Shown here piece by piece: positions 18,888 to 27,155 of a stretch of 64,000 bases of DNA; position 1 is the stretch's first letter; each line of letters opens with the position of its first letter. The translations under genes and the position numbers were made by a program. The DNA is taken from assembly GCA_934402315.1 (NCBI GenBank), contig CAKRTS010000003.1, positions 62,001-126,000 on the forward strand, in the 5' to 3' direction. The notes under the pieces were generated by a model. It was given only the letters and a program-made list of their open reading frames with translations. It was not told where the DNA came from and did not search any database. Source of the stretch: an uncultured Acetatifactor sp. GTDB taxonomy: Bacteria; Bacillota; Clostridia; Lachnospirales; Lachnospiraceae.

Positions 18888-19876
18888 GGTGACACCTCCT
18901 CGAGCAGCTGATGCCAGAGTGTCAGAATATGCTGCTGATCCCCGGCGGACTCTTCTATGTCATAAGGAAAGAGCAGCAGCCCGGGAAGCGTCTCCGGGAT
19001 GGGAACCGCCGGATCGGCAGAACGCCTGCTGTTATACTCGGCAAGATGTGACTGCACATTGCCGCTTAGAACAAAGTCGATAAACTGTGCCCCGTTTTCC
19101 GCGTGTGGTGCATAGGTACAGATGCCAAGTCCATCCGGTACAACACTGGTGCCCTCCGCAGGGTAGACAATGCCAATATCGTAACCGTTGTCTACTGCCT
19201 TAAGTGCTGCCTCTTCGGTGGTGATGCCTATGTAGCAGTTGCCGGCCGCAACCTCGGAGATGACGGCAGAATCATCGGGAAGCAGGGTATCGTTCAGATT
19301 GGCAAGAAAACGCTGCATCAGTTCTTCCTCATGTTCTCCCGGCGTAAGCTGCAGCAGGGTCGCCAGTGCGGTATAGCCCGTCCCGGAGGTCTCGGGATCG
19401 GTATATGCAATTTTTCCTTTCCATGCTGGGAGAAAAAGACTTTCCCAGCCGGAGGGAAGGTTTCTCCGGACAAGAACCGGATTATAGATCAGGACAAGCG
19501 GGTGGAGAGAGCAGGAATAGACAGCTTCCGCCTGAAAGAGATCGCTGTTGGCGGTCAGACTGTCTATGCCGCCACCGAAAAAGACATCGCACGTCGTCCC
19601 GGAATCTTCCAGACGTATGCGGCTGAGCAGCTCCAGTGTATTCCCGTTTTCCACCTGTACCCAGATGCCGGTTCGCTCCTCGAATTCCCTGACGAGAGGG
19701 AGATAAACCGATTCTTCAAGGGAAGTGTAAACGGTCAGCCGGTCGGACTGCGCAGGTGCATATTCAGAGGGAGAGTCGGACTGGCTGATCCGGTGGTTGC
19801 AGAGAGCGGTGACTGCTCCGGGAACCGCCAGCAGGAGAAACGCGCAAATGATCCAGATTTTTTTGCCGGACATCAT
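18884..19876 (-). CDS. FbpA/PgtC-like extracellular binding protein associated with the histidine kinase
   Basis: The 330-residue protein has a hydrophobic N-terminal segment (about 4-25) and an iron(III)/AfuA-type solute-binding fold: LTVYTSLEESVYLPLVREFE at the mature start, GTTCDVFFGGG, and TDPETSGTGYTAL. It lies in the same operon as a sensor kinase and regulator and not with transporter genes, which matches the PgtC-PgtB-PgtA arrangement, where a binding-protein-like subunit works with the kinase. ATG 19876 follows AGGAGGTTACTAC; an adjacent ATG at 19873 is possible. The ligand is not identifiable. Related proteins bind ferric ion, phosphorylated sugars or phosphonates. Confidence 0.85.
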   Translation of the reverse strand: MMSGKKIWIICAFLLLAVPGAVTALCNHRISQSDSPSEYAPAQSDRLTVYTSLEESVYLPLVREFEERTGIWVQVENGNTLELLSRIRLEDSGTTCDVFFGGGIDSLTANSDLFQAEAVYSCSLHPLVLIYNPVLVRRNLPSGWESLFLPAWKGKIAYTDPETSGTGYTALATLLQLTPGEHEEELMQRFLANLNDTLLPDDSAVISEVAAGNCYIGITTEEAALKAVDNGYDIGIVYPAEGTSVVPDGLGICTYAPHAENGAQFIDFVLSGNVQSHLAEYNSRRSADPAVPIPETLPGLLLFPYDIEESAGDQQHILTLWHQLLEEVSP

Positions 19877-19898
19877 GTAGTAACCTCCTGAAATTAAT

Positions 19899-19920
19899 AG
19901 CTGCGGGCAGTTCCGCAGCT
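19899..19920 (-). other. Perfect 8-bp hairpin in the 5' leader of the sensor operon
   Basis: AGCTGCGG (19920-19913) and CCGCAGCT (19906-19899) are perfectly complementary around a 6-nt loop, between the promoter and the ribosome site. It could be an mRNA-stability hairpin or a protein-binding dyad. There is no U tract, so it is not a terminator. Confidence 0.55.
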
Positions 19921-19940
19921 TCGACAAATTCTATTGTTTC

Positions 19941-19969
19941 AGTTTAGCATAAAGAGCGGGGCATAGCAA
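19941..19969 (-). promoter_or_regulatory. Promoter of the sensor-kinase operon
   Basis: On the minus strand TTGCTA (19969-19964), a 17-bp spacer and TAAACT (19946-19941) lie about 65 bp before the start codon. The 327-bp divergent region 19877-20203 otherwise holds the hairpin at 19899-19920, A/C-rich repeats and the importer promoter. Confidence 0.5.
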
Positions 19970-20042
19970 GCACAGGGAAAAAAGACAGACGCTGCCTTGT
20001 GCACTTTCTTGTTGTTTTTAAGTAAATCCATGGAGGAGATAG

Positions 20043-20156
20043 ACAAAACGCACATAAAAACCATACAAAACCGCACAAAAATGTGAAAAATGACAGAATT
20101 ACAAATATAATTGCAGTTTTGTCCTATATCAAACGACAGACAGGATGGGGTATAAT
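20043..20156 (+). promoter_or_regulatory. Importer-operon promoter with upstream A/C-rich direct repeats
   Basis: A perfect TATAAT lies at 20151-20156, but the -35 position (20128-20133, ATCAAA) is poor, which suggests dependence on an activator. Upstream, related same-strand elements ACAAAACG (20043), ACATAAAAAC (20052), ACAAAACCG (20065) and ACAAAAATG (20075) recur at about 10-13 bp. The likely activator is the AraC-type regulator encoded divergently. Confidence 0.5.
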
Positions 20157-20203
20157 AAACTTGCAGTTAAGATAACTGACACACAGAAAAAGGAGAGGTA
20201 AAT

Positions 20204-21511
20204 ATGAAAAAGAGTATTGCGGTATTACTTGCATGTGCAATGACATTGTCAATGGCAGCGTGTGGTTCTGATTCCTCTGACAGCTCGAATGCTTCGTCTT
20301 CCGAGCCGAAAACAGAGAGCACAGAATCTTCGACCAAGGATGATGACAGCACACCGGCAGGCGGCGAGGAGAAGAAGGATTATTCCGGTTATACAATCAG
20401 AATTTATTCTAACTCCAATTCTACAGAGAGAGCTACATGGCTGACAAACGTGGCAAAGGATGCTGGATTTACAATTTCCATGGACGATAACAGCGTTATC
20501 TCCGGAGACGTAGCGGCAATTCAGGCTGCAAACGAGAACAAGGACGGCGACCTGATCTTCGGTCTGAACGAGACTCGCTGGAGCCAGCTGGTAAACGGAA
20601 CCTATGAGAACCTGAAGCTGGCTGACTGGACTCCCAGCTGGGCAGATCAGGTTGGTGAATACGCTTATCCCGGCAAGGCATATGGTCTGGTTATCCAGAA
20701 CGTGCTGATGCTGTATCGTACGGATGATCTTGGAACAAACGGACAGGAGCTTCACTTCAAGCACTGGTCTGACCTGGTTGACTGCGGATACACCTGGTAT
20801 CGTCAGAATAAGGTAGGCGGAACCACGAACTCCAATATCAACTCTGCCATGCTGTATTCCTATGTTGATCCTTCTTCCGAGGCAGGCGGAATTTCCGTTG
20901 ATGGATGGAAGATGCTGTGGAAGTACTGTGCAGAAGGTAAGAGCGGCGGAGATGATTACAAGTATGGTTTCGTACCTCTGAACATGGGTTACGTTCAGGT
21001 ATCTACCTTCTATTCATCTTCCCTGTACGGACAGATCGATGCAGCTGCAGAGAGCTCCGAGCATCCTCTTGCAGGTACAATGGATCCTGAGAACTGGGCA
21101 CTGGTTGACATTGAAGACGGTACATACTACATCGCTGAGTACATCGGTATTCTTGACAAGGAAGGCCGTTCCGAGGAAGAGACCGAGGCTGTCAAGGCAT
21201 TTGCTGAGTGGTTCGGCTCTGCAGACGTGCAGGCTGCATGGGGAGAGGAGTTTGACTCCTATCCTTGTAACGAGGCAGCAGCAGCGATCCTCTATCCCGA
21301 TGGCGTTCCTGAAATCTACACACTGCCCAACTTTGCACTTGCAACGGTTGAAGGCGGCGGAACCTACGCAGATTATGTTGCAGCACACTCCAGCGAGTGG
21401 ACGAACATCATGACAAACCTTGGCTTCTACTGGGCTGACGACAGCTCCGCAGTAGCTGAGCCTGATTGGGATAATCTGGACTGGGCAACCCTCACACAGT
21501 CTGCATCATAA
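20204..21511 (+). CDS. ABC importer substrate-binding lipoprotein (Fe3+/anion or sugar-phosphate type)
   Basis: A 435-residue lipoprotein: signal MKKSIAVLLACAMTLSM, lipobox AAC at about Cys 20, then a Ser/Glu-rich linker (about 22-60) and a periplasmic-binding fold (YTIRIYSNSNSTERATW at its start). It is related to the iron/thiamine/AfuA cluster, but I see no diagnostic ligand motif. AAGGAGAGGTAAAT precedes the ATG. It is the first gene of an operon with an ATPase, a double permease and a phosphatase. A stable hairpin after the gene may protect its mRNA and raise expression above the membrane components. Substrate unknown; phosphorylated carbohydrate is my working idea from the neighbours. 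Confidence 0.88.
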   Translation: MKKSIAVLLACAMTLSMAACGSDSSDSSNASSSEPKTESTESSTKDDDSTPAGGEEKKDYSGYTIRIYSNSNSTERATWLTNVAKDAGFTISMDDNSVISGDVAAIQAANENKDGDLIFGLNETRWSQLVNGTYENLKLADWTPSWADQVGEYAYPGKAYGLVIQNVLMLYRTDDLGTNGQELHFKHWSDLVDCGYTWYRQNKVGGTTNSNINSAMLYSYVDPSSEAGGISVDGWKMLWKYCAEGKSGGDDYKYGFVPLNMGYVQVSTFYSSSLYGQIDAAAESSEHPLAGTMDPENWALVDIEDGTYYIAEYIGILDKEGRSEEETEAVKAFAEWFGSADVQAAWGEEFDSYPCNEAAAAILYPDGVPEIYTLPNFALATVEGGGTYADYVAAHSSEWTNIMTNLGFYWADDSSAVAEPDWDNLDWATLTQSAS

Positions 21512-21546
21512 GCAGAAGTAAAGAATTCAGGTTTTAAGGACTTCAA

Positions 21547-21575
21547 GTGGCGGGCCGGAATATCCGGTTCGCCAC
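21547..21575 (+). other. Intercistronic hairpin between binding-protein and ATPase genes
   Basis: GTGGCG (21547-21552) pairs with CGCCAC (21570-21575), and inside it CCGGA pairs with TCCGG. No U tract follows. Hairpins here usually stabilise the upstream binding-protein mRNA and lower expression of the next genes. Confidence 0.6.
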
Positions 21576-21625
21576 ACTCATATCAAACGGATAGCACAGC
21601 TATATAAGAAAAGGGGAGATTAATC

Positions 21626-22675
21626 ATGATCCGACTCAATGATATCGCAGTGAAATTTGGAGATTTCACCGCACTGCACGACATAAATGTACATGTAAAG
21701 GAAGGAGAGTTTTTCACATTCCTTGGTCCCTCCGGATGCGGAAAGACGACAACACTGCGGACGTTGACAGGTTTCATTGAGCCGGCGAACGGTACCGTTG
21801 TAGCAAACGGCAAGGACATCACACATGTTCCCATCGAGGACAGAAACATCGGAATTGTATTCCAGAGCTATGCACTTTTCCCTACCATGACGGTGTATGA
21901 CAACATAGCCTTTGGCTTGAAGATTAAAAAAGTTAAGAAGAAAGAAATTGACCAGAAGGTTCGTGATATTGCGAAGAAGGTGGATCTGAGCGATGAGCAG
22001 CTTGCGAAGGCTGTGTCCCAGCTCTCCGGCGGACAGCAGCAGCGTGTTGCAATCGCAAGGGCACTGGTGACGGATCCCGCAATTATCTGTATGGACGAGC
22101 CGCTGAGTAACCTGGACGCAAAGCTTCGTGTCCAGCTGCGAAATGAATTGAAGAAGATGCAGCGCGATTTCGGCATCACAACGATCTATGTAACGCATGA
22201 TCAGGAGGAAGCACTTACGCTTTCCGACCGTATTGCGGTATTTAACAAGGGTGTGATCGAGCAGATCGGTACGCCCAACGAGGTTTACAATCATTCGGCA
22301 ACAGAATTTGTCTGCAACTTTATCGGCGATATCAATCGTCTCTCGGATGAGGTGGTTTCGGTTCTGAACGAGAACGGCGCGGAACTGAATATCAAGGATC
22401 ACAACTACATCCGTCTGGAGAGACTTCATGTAAATGTGAAACCCAAGGAGGGTGAGGTTGCCCTGAAAGGTACAGTGGAACAGAGAGAATATTATGGTCT
22501 GTATATCAAGTACTATGTAAATCTTGGCGGACAGACCGTGAAAGTAATTGAGAAGAATGATGGTGTCAATATTTACGAGGCCGGACAGTCTGTAGAGATC
22601 GTCATAAATCCCAAGGATGTTATGGCATACCCTGCAGCAGAGCAGGAGGTGACTGATGATGCAGTCCAAAAGTAA
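21626..22675 (+). CDS. ABC importer ATP-binding subunit (FbpC/PotA-like)
   Basis: The 349-residue ATPase has Walker A GPSGCGKTT, Q-loop VFQSYALFP, signature LSGGQQQRVAIARAL, Walker B IICMDEPLSNLD and switch VTHDQEEALTLSD. A C-terminal TOBE-like region (about 270-335) is typical for FbpC, PotA and related importers that use regulatory domains. ATG 21626 follows AAGGGGAGATTAATC. The gene overlaps the permease start by 20 bp, indicating translational coupling. It energises uptake by the downstream double permease together with the lipoprotein encoded upstream. Confidence 0.95.
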   Translation: MIRLNDIAVKFGDFTALHDINVHVKEGEFFTFLGPSGCGKTTTLRTLTGFIEPANGTVVANGKDITHVPIEDRNIGIVFQSYALFPTMTVYDNIAFGLKIKKVKKKEIDQKVRDIAKKVDLSDEQLAKAVSQLSGGQQQRVAIARALVTDPAIICMDEPLSNLDAKLRVQLRNELKKMQRDFGITTIYVTHDQEEALTLSDRIAVFNKGVIEQIGTPNEVYNHSATEFVCNFIGDINRLSDEVVSVLNENGAELNIKDHNYIRLERLHVNVKPKEGEVALKGTVEQREYYGLYIKYYVNLGGQTVKVIEKNDGVNIYEAGQSVEIVINPKDVMAYPAAEQEVTDDAVQK

Positions 22676-24548
22676 GCGTTTTACACCGGAAACAGTTGTA
22701 AAAATTGTCGGACTTTTATGCTTTATCTATTTCTTCTTCGGATTTATGCTGCTGCCCTGTCTGAATACGCTGACCAGTATTTTCACGACGACAACAGCAA
22801 CCGGAGAGAGAGACCCGTGGGCGGTTATCCGTTTCTTCTTTGCGGGAAACATGGGTAAATATGTCTGGAACTCCCTGAAGCTGGCAATCGGTCTTGTCAT
22901 AACCGTAAACATTGTCGGTGTGTCGATTGTCCTTCTGACAGAGTATTTTGACATCAAGGGCGCGAAGATCCTGCGTCTCGGCTATATGACGACCCTGATC
23001 TACAGCGGTGTTGCACTGGTAACAGGTTACCTTTTCCTGTATGACTCCAACGGTATCATCACGACGGCGCTGACCAATGCATTCCCGAATTTCCCTGTGA
23101 ACTGGTTCTCCGGCTTTAATGCTGTGTGGTTCACAATGACCTTCGCATGTACCAGTAACCATGCGCTTTTCCTGAGAAACGCCATCCGCGGCATCGATTA
23201 CAATACGGTTGAGGCGGCGAGAAACATGGGAGCAAAGCCCTTCAAGGTGCTTTGGAAGGTCGTGTTCCCGACCCTGATTCCTACGATGTTTTCCCTGACA
23301 GTCATGACCTTCATCACCGGTCTCTGCGCAATGTCGGCTCCTACGCTGTTGGGATATGACTCCATCAATCCCGAGATCGTAAGACTGGCAGGCTCCTCCG
23401 TTGCGGACGAGGCTTTCCCGCAGGCGAGAGCGGCGCTCCTGTCGATTATCCTTGCAATGTTTACCATTGTTCTGCTGACCATCCTGTCCTCCTACGAGAG
23501 AAAGGGACATTACCTCTCCGTATCGAAGACAAAGGCGAAGCTCCAGAAGCAGAAGATCACGAACCCTGTTGCAAATATACTGGCTCATATTTATGCATAC
23601 ATTTTGTTCATCATCTACATGACGCCGGTAGTTATGATCGTCATCTTCTCCTTCCAGACCTACGGCGCGATCCGTATGAAGAAGCTTGACATCACGCAAT
23701 GGACGCTGATAAACTATTTTGGAACGCAGGATTATGAGTACCTGACTTCCCGCGGCACCTACAAGGTAAGAGAAGGCTCTATTTCCGGTCTGTTCGCAAA
23801 TGAGGCGACGCTGGGCGGCATTAAGCTGAGCTTCCTGATGTCTGTGGTTGCAGCAGCGCTTGCCTGCATCATCGTGGTCGTGGCATGTAACTATATTTTC
23901 AAGAACAAGAAGAAAAAGAGAAGTGTGGTGCTGGAGTATTGCCTGCTGTTCCCCTGGCTGCTGCCGACCATCCTGATCTGTTATTCTTACAGAACCTACT
24001 TTAACAGTGAGTCCATCTGGTATGTCGGAAATAATAACCTGTATTTTGCCGAGAAGGTAAGAATACTGATTATTCTGGCATACACGGTTGTAAAGCTGCC
24101 GTTCTCACTGCGTATGATTAAGGCATCCTTCTATGCAATCGATGAGGAGCTGGAGGATGCGGCGAAGAACTTAGGCGCGAGCGGGTTGTACACCTTCCTG
24201 AGAGTAAAACTCCCGATCATCCTTCCGAGTGTTCTCGCGGTATTTGCACTGAACTTTAACGGTCTGTTTACCGAGTACGATATGTCGGCAACCTTTGCAA
24301 GCTCTTATGGAACCTCCTATGCAATGGTAATCCAGAGCATGTGCGCAGAGGAAGGCATGTATGGATATAACGTCAACGCATCCGGCAGACGATGTGCGTC
24401 CACGGTATTCATCATGCTGGTATCCGGTGTGATCCTCTATCTCGTCTACGGTGTCGGAGGACGTGATCTCGGAGAACGGCTGGAAGCAAAGGAAAAGAGG
24501 AGAAAGCTGTTCCGTAAGCTTACGGGGCGCGACAAGCAGAAAGCATGA
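22656..24548 (+). CDS. ABC importer permease with two fused transmembrane domains (FbpB/ThiP-like)
   Basis: This 630-residue protein contains two binding-protein-dependent permease domains in tandem (about 60-280 and 375-600), each with an EAA loop: TVEAARNMGAKPFKVLWKVV and ELEDAAKNLGASGLYTFLRV. Twelve or so hydrophobic helices are seen. The one-chain arrangement matches FbpB and ThiP and the AfuB-like transporters. The start is ATGATG at 22656/22659 behind GGAGGTG, inside the end of the ATPase gene. The stop overlaps the phosphatase start (ATGA). The single chain would pair with an ATPase dimer. Confidence 0.93.
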   Translation: MMQSKSKRFTPETVVKIVGLLCFIYFFFGFMLLPCLNTLTSIFTTTTATGERDPWAVIRFFFAGNMGKYVWNSLKLAIGLVITVNIVGVSIVLLTEYFDIKGAKILRLGYMTTLIYSGVALVTGYLFLYDSNGIITTALTNAFPNFPVNWFSGFNAVWFTMTFACTSNHALFLRNAIRGIDYNTVEAARNMGAKPFKVLWKVVFPTLIPTMFSLTVMTFITGLCAMSAPTLLGYDSINPEIVRLAGSSVADEAFPQARAALLSIILAMFTIVLLTILSSYERKGHYLSVSKTKAKLQKQKITNPVANILAHIYAYILFIIYMTPVVMIVIFSFQTYGAIRMKKLDITQWTLINYFGTQDYEYLTSRGTYKVREGSISGLFANEATLGGIKLSFLMSVVAAALACIIVVVACNYIFKNKKKKRSVVLEYCLLFPWLLPTILICYSYRTYFNSESIWYVGNNNLYFAEKVRILIILAYTVVKLPFSLRMIKASFYAIDEELEDAAKNLGASGLYTFLRVKLPIILPSVLAVFALNFNGLFTEYDMSATFASSYGTSYAMVIQSMCAEEGMYGYNVNASGRRCASTVFIMLVSGVILYLVYGVGGRDLGERLEAKEKRRKLFRKLTGRDKQKA

Positions 24549-25168
24549 TAAAGAATGTAGTTTTTGACATGGGGCAGGTCCTGATCCACTTCTGCCCGGA
24601 ATTATATATTGAGAGACTTGGCGTAAACGAAGAGGACAGCAAGCTCCTGCTCCGAGAGGTATTCCGCAGAGTGGAATGGGTGCAGCTTGACCACGGAACC
24701 ATTTCTGAGGAGGACGCTGTAAGATCCATCAACAAGCGTGTGCCGGAGCGTCTGCACAAGCAGGTGGAGGAACTGGTATTCCGTTGGTGGGCAAGACCTA
24801 TGGTGCCGATCGCGGGTATGGAAGAGCTTCTGGCGGAACTGAAACAGGCAGGCTATAAGCTCTACCTTCTGTCAAATGCCAGTGTCCAGCAGATCAAGTA
24901 CCATGACCGGATTCCCGGAACGCAGTATCTGGACGGGCGCATTGTCTCCGCCGAGCATAAGCTGCTGAAACCGGAGAGAGCCATCTATCAGCTTTTACTC
25001 GATACCTACGGGTTAAAAGCTGAGGAATGCATATTCGTCGATGATTCTCCGGCGAATGTGGAGGCGGCATGCTGCGTGGGCATCCACGGAATTGTTTTTG
25101 ACGAGGATGTGCCGCGTCTGCGCAGGGAGCTTAAGGAGCTGGGGGTTGAAGTGCAGACAGGGATGTAG
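24545..25168 (+). CDS. HAD-superfamily hydrolase (YihX-like phosphatase)
   Basis: The 207-residue protein has HAD motif I as VVFDMGQVL, where the usual second Asp is Gly as in the YihX-type subgroup (YihX acts on glucose 1-phosphate). Motif II is LYLLSNAS, the motif III Lys is in HKLLKPERAIY, and motif IV is CIFVDDSPANVEAA. A helical cap lies between residues 15 and 90. It starts in the ATGA overlap with the permease, so it belongs to the importer operon. A cytoplasmic phosphatase coupled to an FbpABC/AfuABC-like importer suggests processing of an imported phosphorylated compound; that link is inference. Confidence 0.9.
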   Translation: MIKNVVFDMGQVLIHFCPELYIERLGVNEEDSKLLLREVFRRVEWVQLDHGTISEEDAVRSINKRVPERLHKQVEELVFRWWARPMVPIAGMEELLAELKQAGYKLYLLSNASVQQIKYHDRIPGTQYLDGRIVSAEHKLLKPERAIYQLLLDTYGLKAEECIFVDDSPANVEAACCVGIHGIVFDEDVPRLRRELKELGVEVQTGM

Positions 25169-25278
25169 GCAAACACACGTTCCGAACACCTATTTATTTT
25201 GAGAGAGTTTTATAGGACTTTAAAAATGTTACCTTCTATTCAGAACAGGATAATGATTCTGGATAGGAGGTAATTTTT

Positions 25279-25380
25279 ATGAAGGGATATGTTACGGCGA
25301 GCGGATATATGGGATATGTGGACGGCGGATATATGCTGTTTGCAAGCGAGGAGGATTACAGGGAGTATATGGAGGACTGA
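25279..25380 (+). CDS. 33-residue small protein, Tyr/Gly-rich
   Basis: A short ORF starts at ATG 25279, 8 nt after a perfect AGGAGG, and encodes 33 residues. Its content is unusual: GYVTASGYMGYVDGGYMLF followed by an acidic SEEDYREYMED tail, giving six tyrosines in 33 residues. No transmembrane segment is seen. The ribosome site is among the strongest in the window, which argues for real translation. It stands alone between the importer operon and the sugar kinase. I do not know a function. I believe similar tiny proteins occur in other Lachnospiraceae, but this cannot be confirmed here. Confidence 0.7.
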   Translation: MKGYVTASGYMGYVDGGYMLFASEEDYREYMED

Positions 25381-25488
25381 TTCTCCTGTTAAAAAATTAA
25401 TTATCGTGCGTACTCTTTTGTTTCGGCTGTCTGTATGTTATACTCATAAATATTCGTGAAAGCGTTCGTAAAAAGGAGTATGATGTAC

Positions 25489-26511
25489 ATGAAAAAAGAA
25501 TTTGACCTATTGTCTATGGGAGAGATCATGCTGAGACTTTCACCGCCGGATAATGAGCGGATCACGAGGGGATCTACCTTCAGCAAGCAGGCGGGCGGCG
25601 CAGAGCTGAATTCCGCTACCGGTGCGGCGATGCTGGGACTTCGATGCGGCATTATTTCCAAGCTGCCGGCGAACGATCTCGGAATGTATATCAAGAATAA
25701 CGTCAGACTCAGCGGAGTCAGCGACGATTATCTGGTCTATGATTCTGACAGCGATGCGAGGCTGGGTGTATATTACTATGAAAATGGCGCCTATCCGCGC
25801 AAACCGCGTATTGTCTATGACCGTAAGAATGCTTCCATGAATAAGATTTCGGTCGAAGACTATGACGAGCGGCTTTACGGCGCGGCCAGATGCTTTCATA
25901 CGAGCGGAATCACGCTGGCATTAAGCCCGCAGGTGCGCGAGACGGCTGTCGAGATGATAAAGCGCTTTAAGGCGCAGGGGACAATGATTTCCTTCGATGT
26001 GAATTTCAGGGGAAATCTTTGGACAGGAGCGGAGGCGAAGGCATGTATTGAATCCATCCTGCCTTATGTGGACATCTTCTTCTGCTCCGAGGATACGGCG
26101 CGGCTGACCTTCCTGAAGGAAGGGGACGCAAAGACGATCATGAAGAGCTTTACGGAGGAGTATCCGATTTCCATTGTGGCGTCCACACAGCGTATTGTTC
26201 ACAGTCCGAAGCGTCATACCTTCGGTTCCATGATATACAGCGCTTCTGAAGACCGGTTTTATGAGGAAGCCCCCTATAGCGACATCGAGGTTGTCGACCG
26301 GATCGGAAGCGGCGATGCCTATATTTCGGGCGTGCTATACGGACTGCTGGCGAAGGAAGGGGATTATCAGAGGGCGCTGGAATACGGCAATGCGGTCAGT
26401 GCGCTGAAAAACACGATTCCGGGCGACCTGCTCTGCACGGATCTGAAGGAGATTGAGGGCATCATTAAGGAACATAAGGCTACCGGAAGAATTGCAGAGA
26501 TGGACAGATAG
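25489..26511 (+). CDS. PfkB-family sugar kinase (KdgK-like)
   Basis: A 340-residue ribokinase-family protein. N-terminal FDLLSMGEIMLRLSPP and the GG motif GGAELNSATGAAMLGL, plus the C-terminal catalytic signature VVDRIGSGDAYISGVLYG (general base Asp) and the FDVNFRGNLW segment, are typical of 2-keto-3-deoxygluconate or related sugar kinases. AAAAGGAG lies 10 nt ahead of ATG 25489; upstream in-frame ATGs at 25480 and 25483 are possible. It leads a run with TetR, ThuA-like and TIM-barrel genes, which suggests a small sugar or sugar-acid pathway. No aldolase is next to it, so KDG is not proven as substrate. Confidence 0.88.
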   Translation: MKKEFDLLSMGEIMLRLSPPDNERITRGSTFSKQAGGAELNSATGAAMLGLRCGIISKLPANDLGMYIKNNVRLSGVSDDYLVYDSDSDARLGVYYYENGAYPRKPRIVYDRKNASMNKISVEDYDERLYGAARCFHTSGITLALSPQVRETAVEMIKRFKAQGTMISFDVNFRGNLWTGAEAKACIESILPYVDIFFCSEDTARLTFLKEGDAKTIMKSFTEEYPISIVASTQRIVHSPKRHTFGSMIYSASEDRFYEEAPYSDIEVVDRIGSGDAYISGVLYGLLAKEGDYQRALEYGNAVSALKNTIPGDLLCTDLKEIEGIIKEHKATGRIAEMDR

Positions 26512-26543
26512 GAAGCACAGATAAGGGAACAGGAGAAAGAGAT

Positions 26544-27155
26544 ATGCCGCCGAGACCAAGATTTACAGAAAAAGAAATTGTGGATGTGGCGCTTGGGCTG
26601 GTCAGCGAGCAGGGAATTGCTGCGCTGACGGCGAGAGAGCTTGGACAGTATCTGGGAAGCTCGACAAGACCGATATTCACGGTGTTTGAAAATATGGAGG
26701 AAGTGCAGAAGTGCGTGAAAGCGGCTGCATGGGAAAAGTTTGAGAGCTATACCGCGAAGGCAATGCACTACACACCGGCATTTAAGCAGGTCGGGATGCA
26801 GATGGTGCTTTTTGCCGTTGAGGAGCCGAAGCTGTATCAGCTTCTCTTTATGCAGGAGAACAGTGAGGTCAGAGGCTTCCGTGATCTGCTGCCGCGGCTG
26901 GGCAGCACAGCGGAGACCGGCCTCGCCATGATTAGGAGCGATTATGGTCTGACGGAGGCGGAGGCTAACGTGCTGTTTGAGAATGTATGGGTGTATACTT
27001 ACGGCATCGGTGCGCTCTGCGCGACAAGAGCCTGCAGCTTTTCGGAGGAGGAGCTGGTCAGGATGCTCGGAACTGAGTTCATGGCAATGATAACCTTTAT
27101 AAAATCAGGGAAAATGAATGAGCCGACACCCTGTCCGGAGAGGACGATAGTATGA
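26544..27155 (+). CDS. TetR/AcrR-family transcription regulator
   Basis: This 203-residue protein has an N-terminal helix-turn-helix region (about 8-55; FTEKEIVDVALGLVSEQG, ALTARELGQYLGSSTRPIF) and a divergent helical C-terminal domain with a WVYTYGIGALCATRAC segment, a TetR_C type common in Clostridia. It follows the sugar kinase by 32 bp and overlaps the ThuA-like gene by 4 bp (ATGA), so it is in the middle of a sugar-linked operon and is probably its local regulator. The effector is unknown. Confidence 0.9.
   Translation: MPPRPRFTEKEIVDVALGLVSEQGIAALTARELGQYLGSSTRPIFTVFENMEEVQKCVKAAAWEKFESYTAKAMHYTPAFKQVGMQMVLFAVEEPKLYQLLFMQENSEVRGFRDLLPRLGSTAETGLAMIRSDYGLTEAEANVLFENVWVYTYGIGALCATRACSFSEEELVRMLGTEFMAMITFIKSGKMNEPTPCPERTIV

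Noticed and set aside
21547..21575. Terminator between the binding-protein and ATPase genes
   Set aside because: The hairpin is good but no U tract follows, and the genes form one transport operon.
25457..25470. Catabolite-repression (cre) site upstream of the sugar kinase
   Set aside because: TGAAAGCG matches half of the consensus but the second half (TTCGTA) does not.
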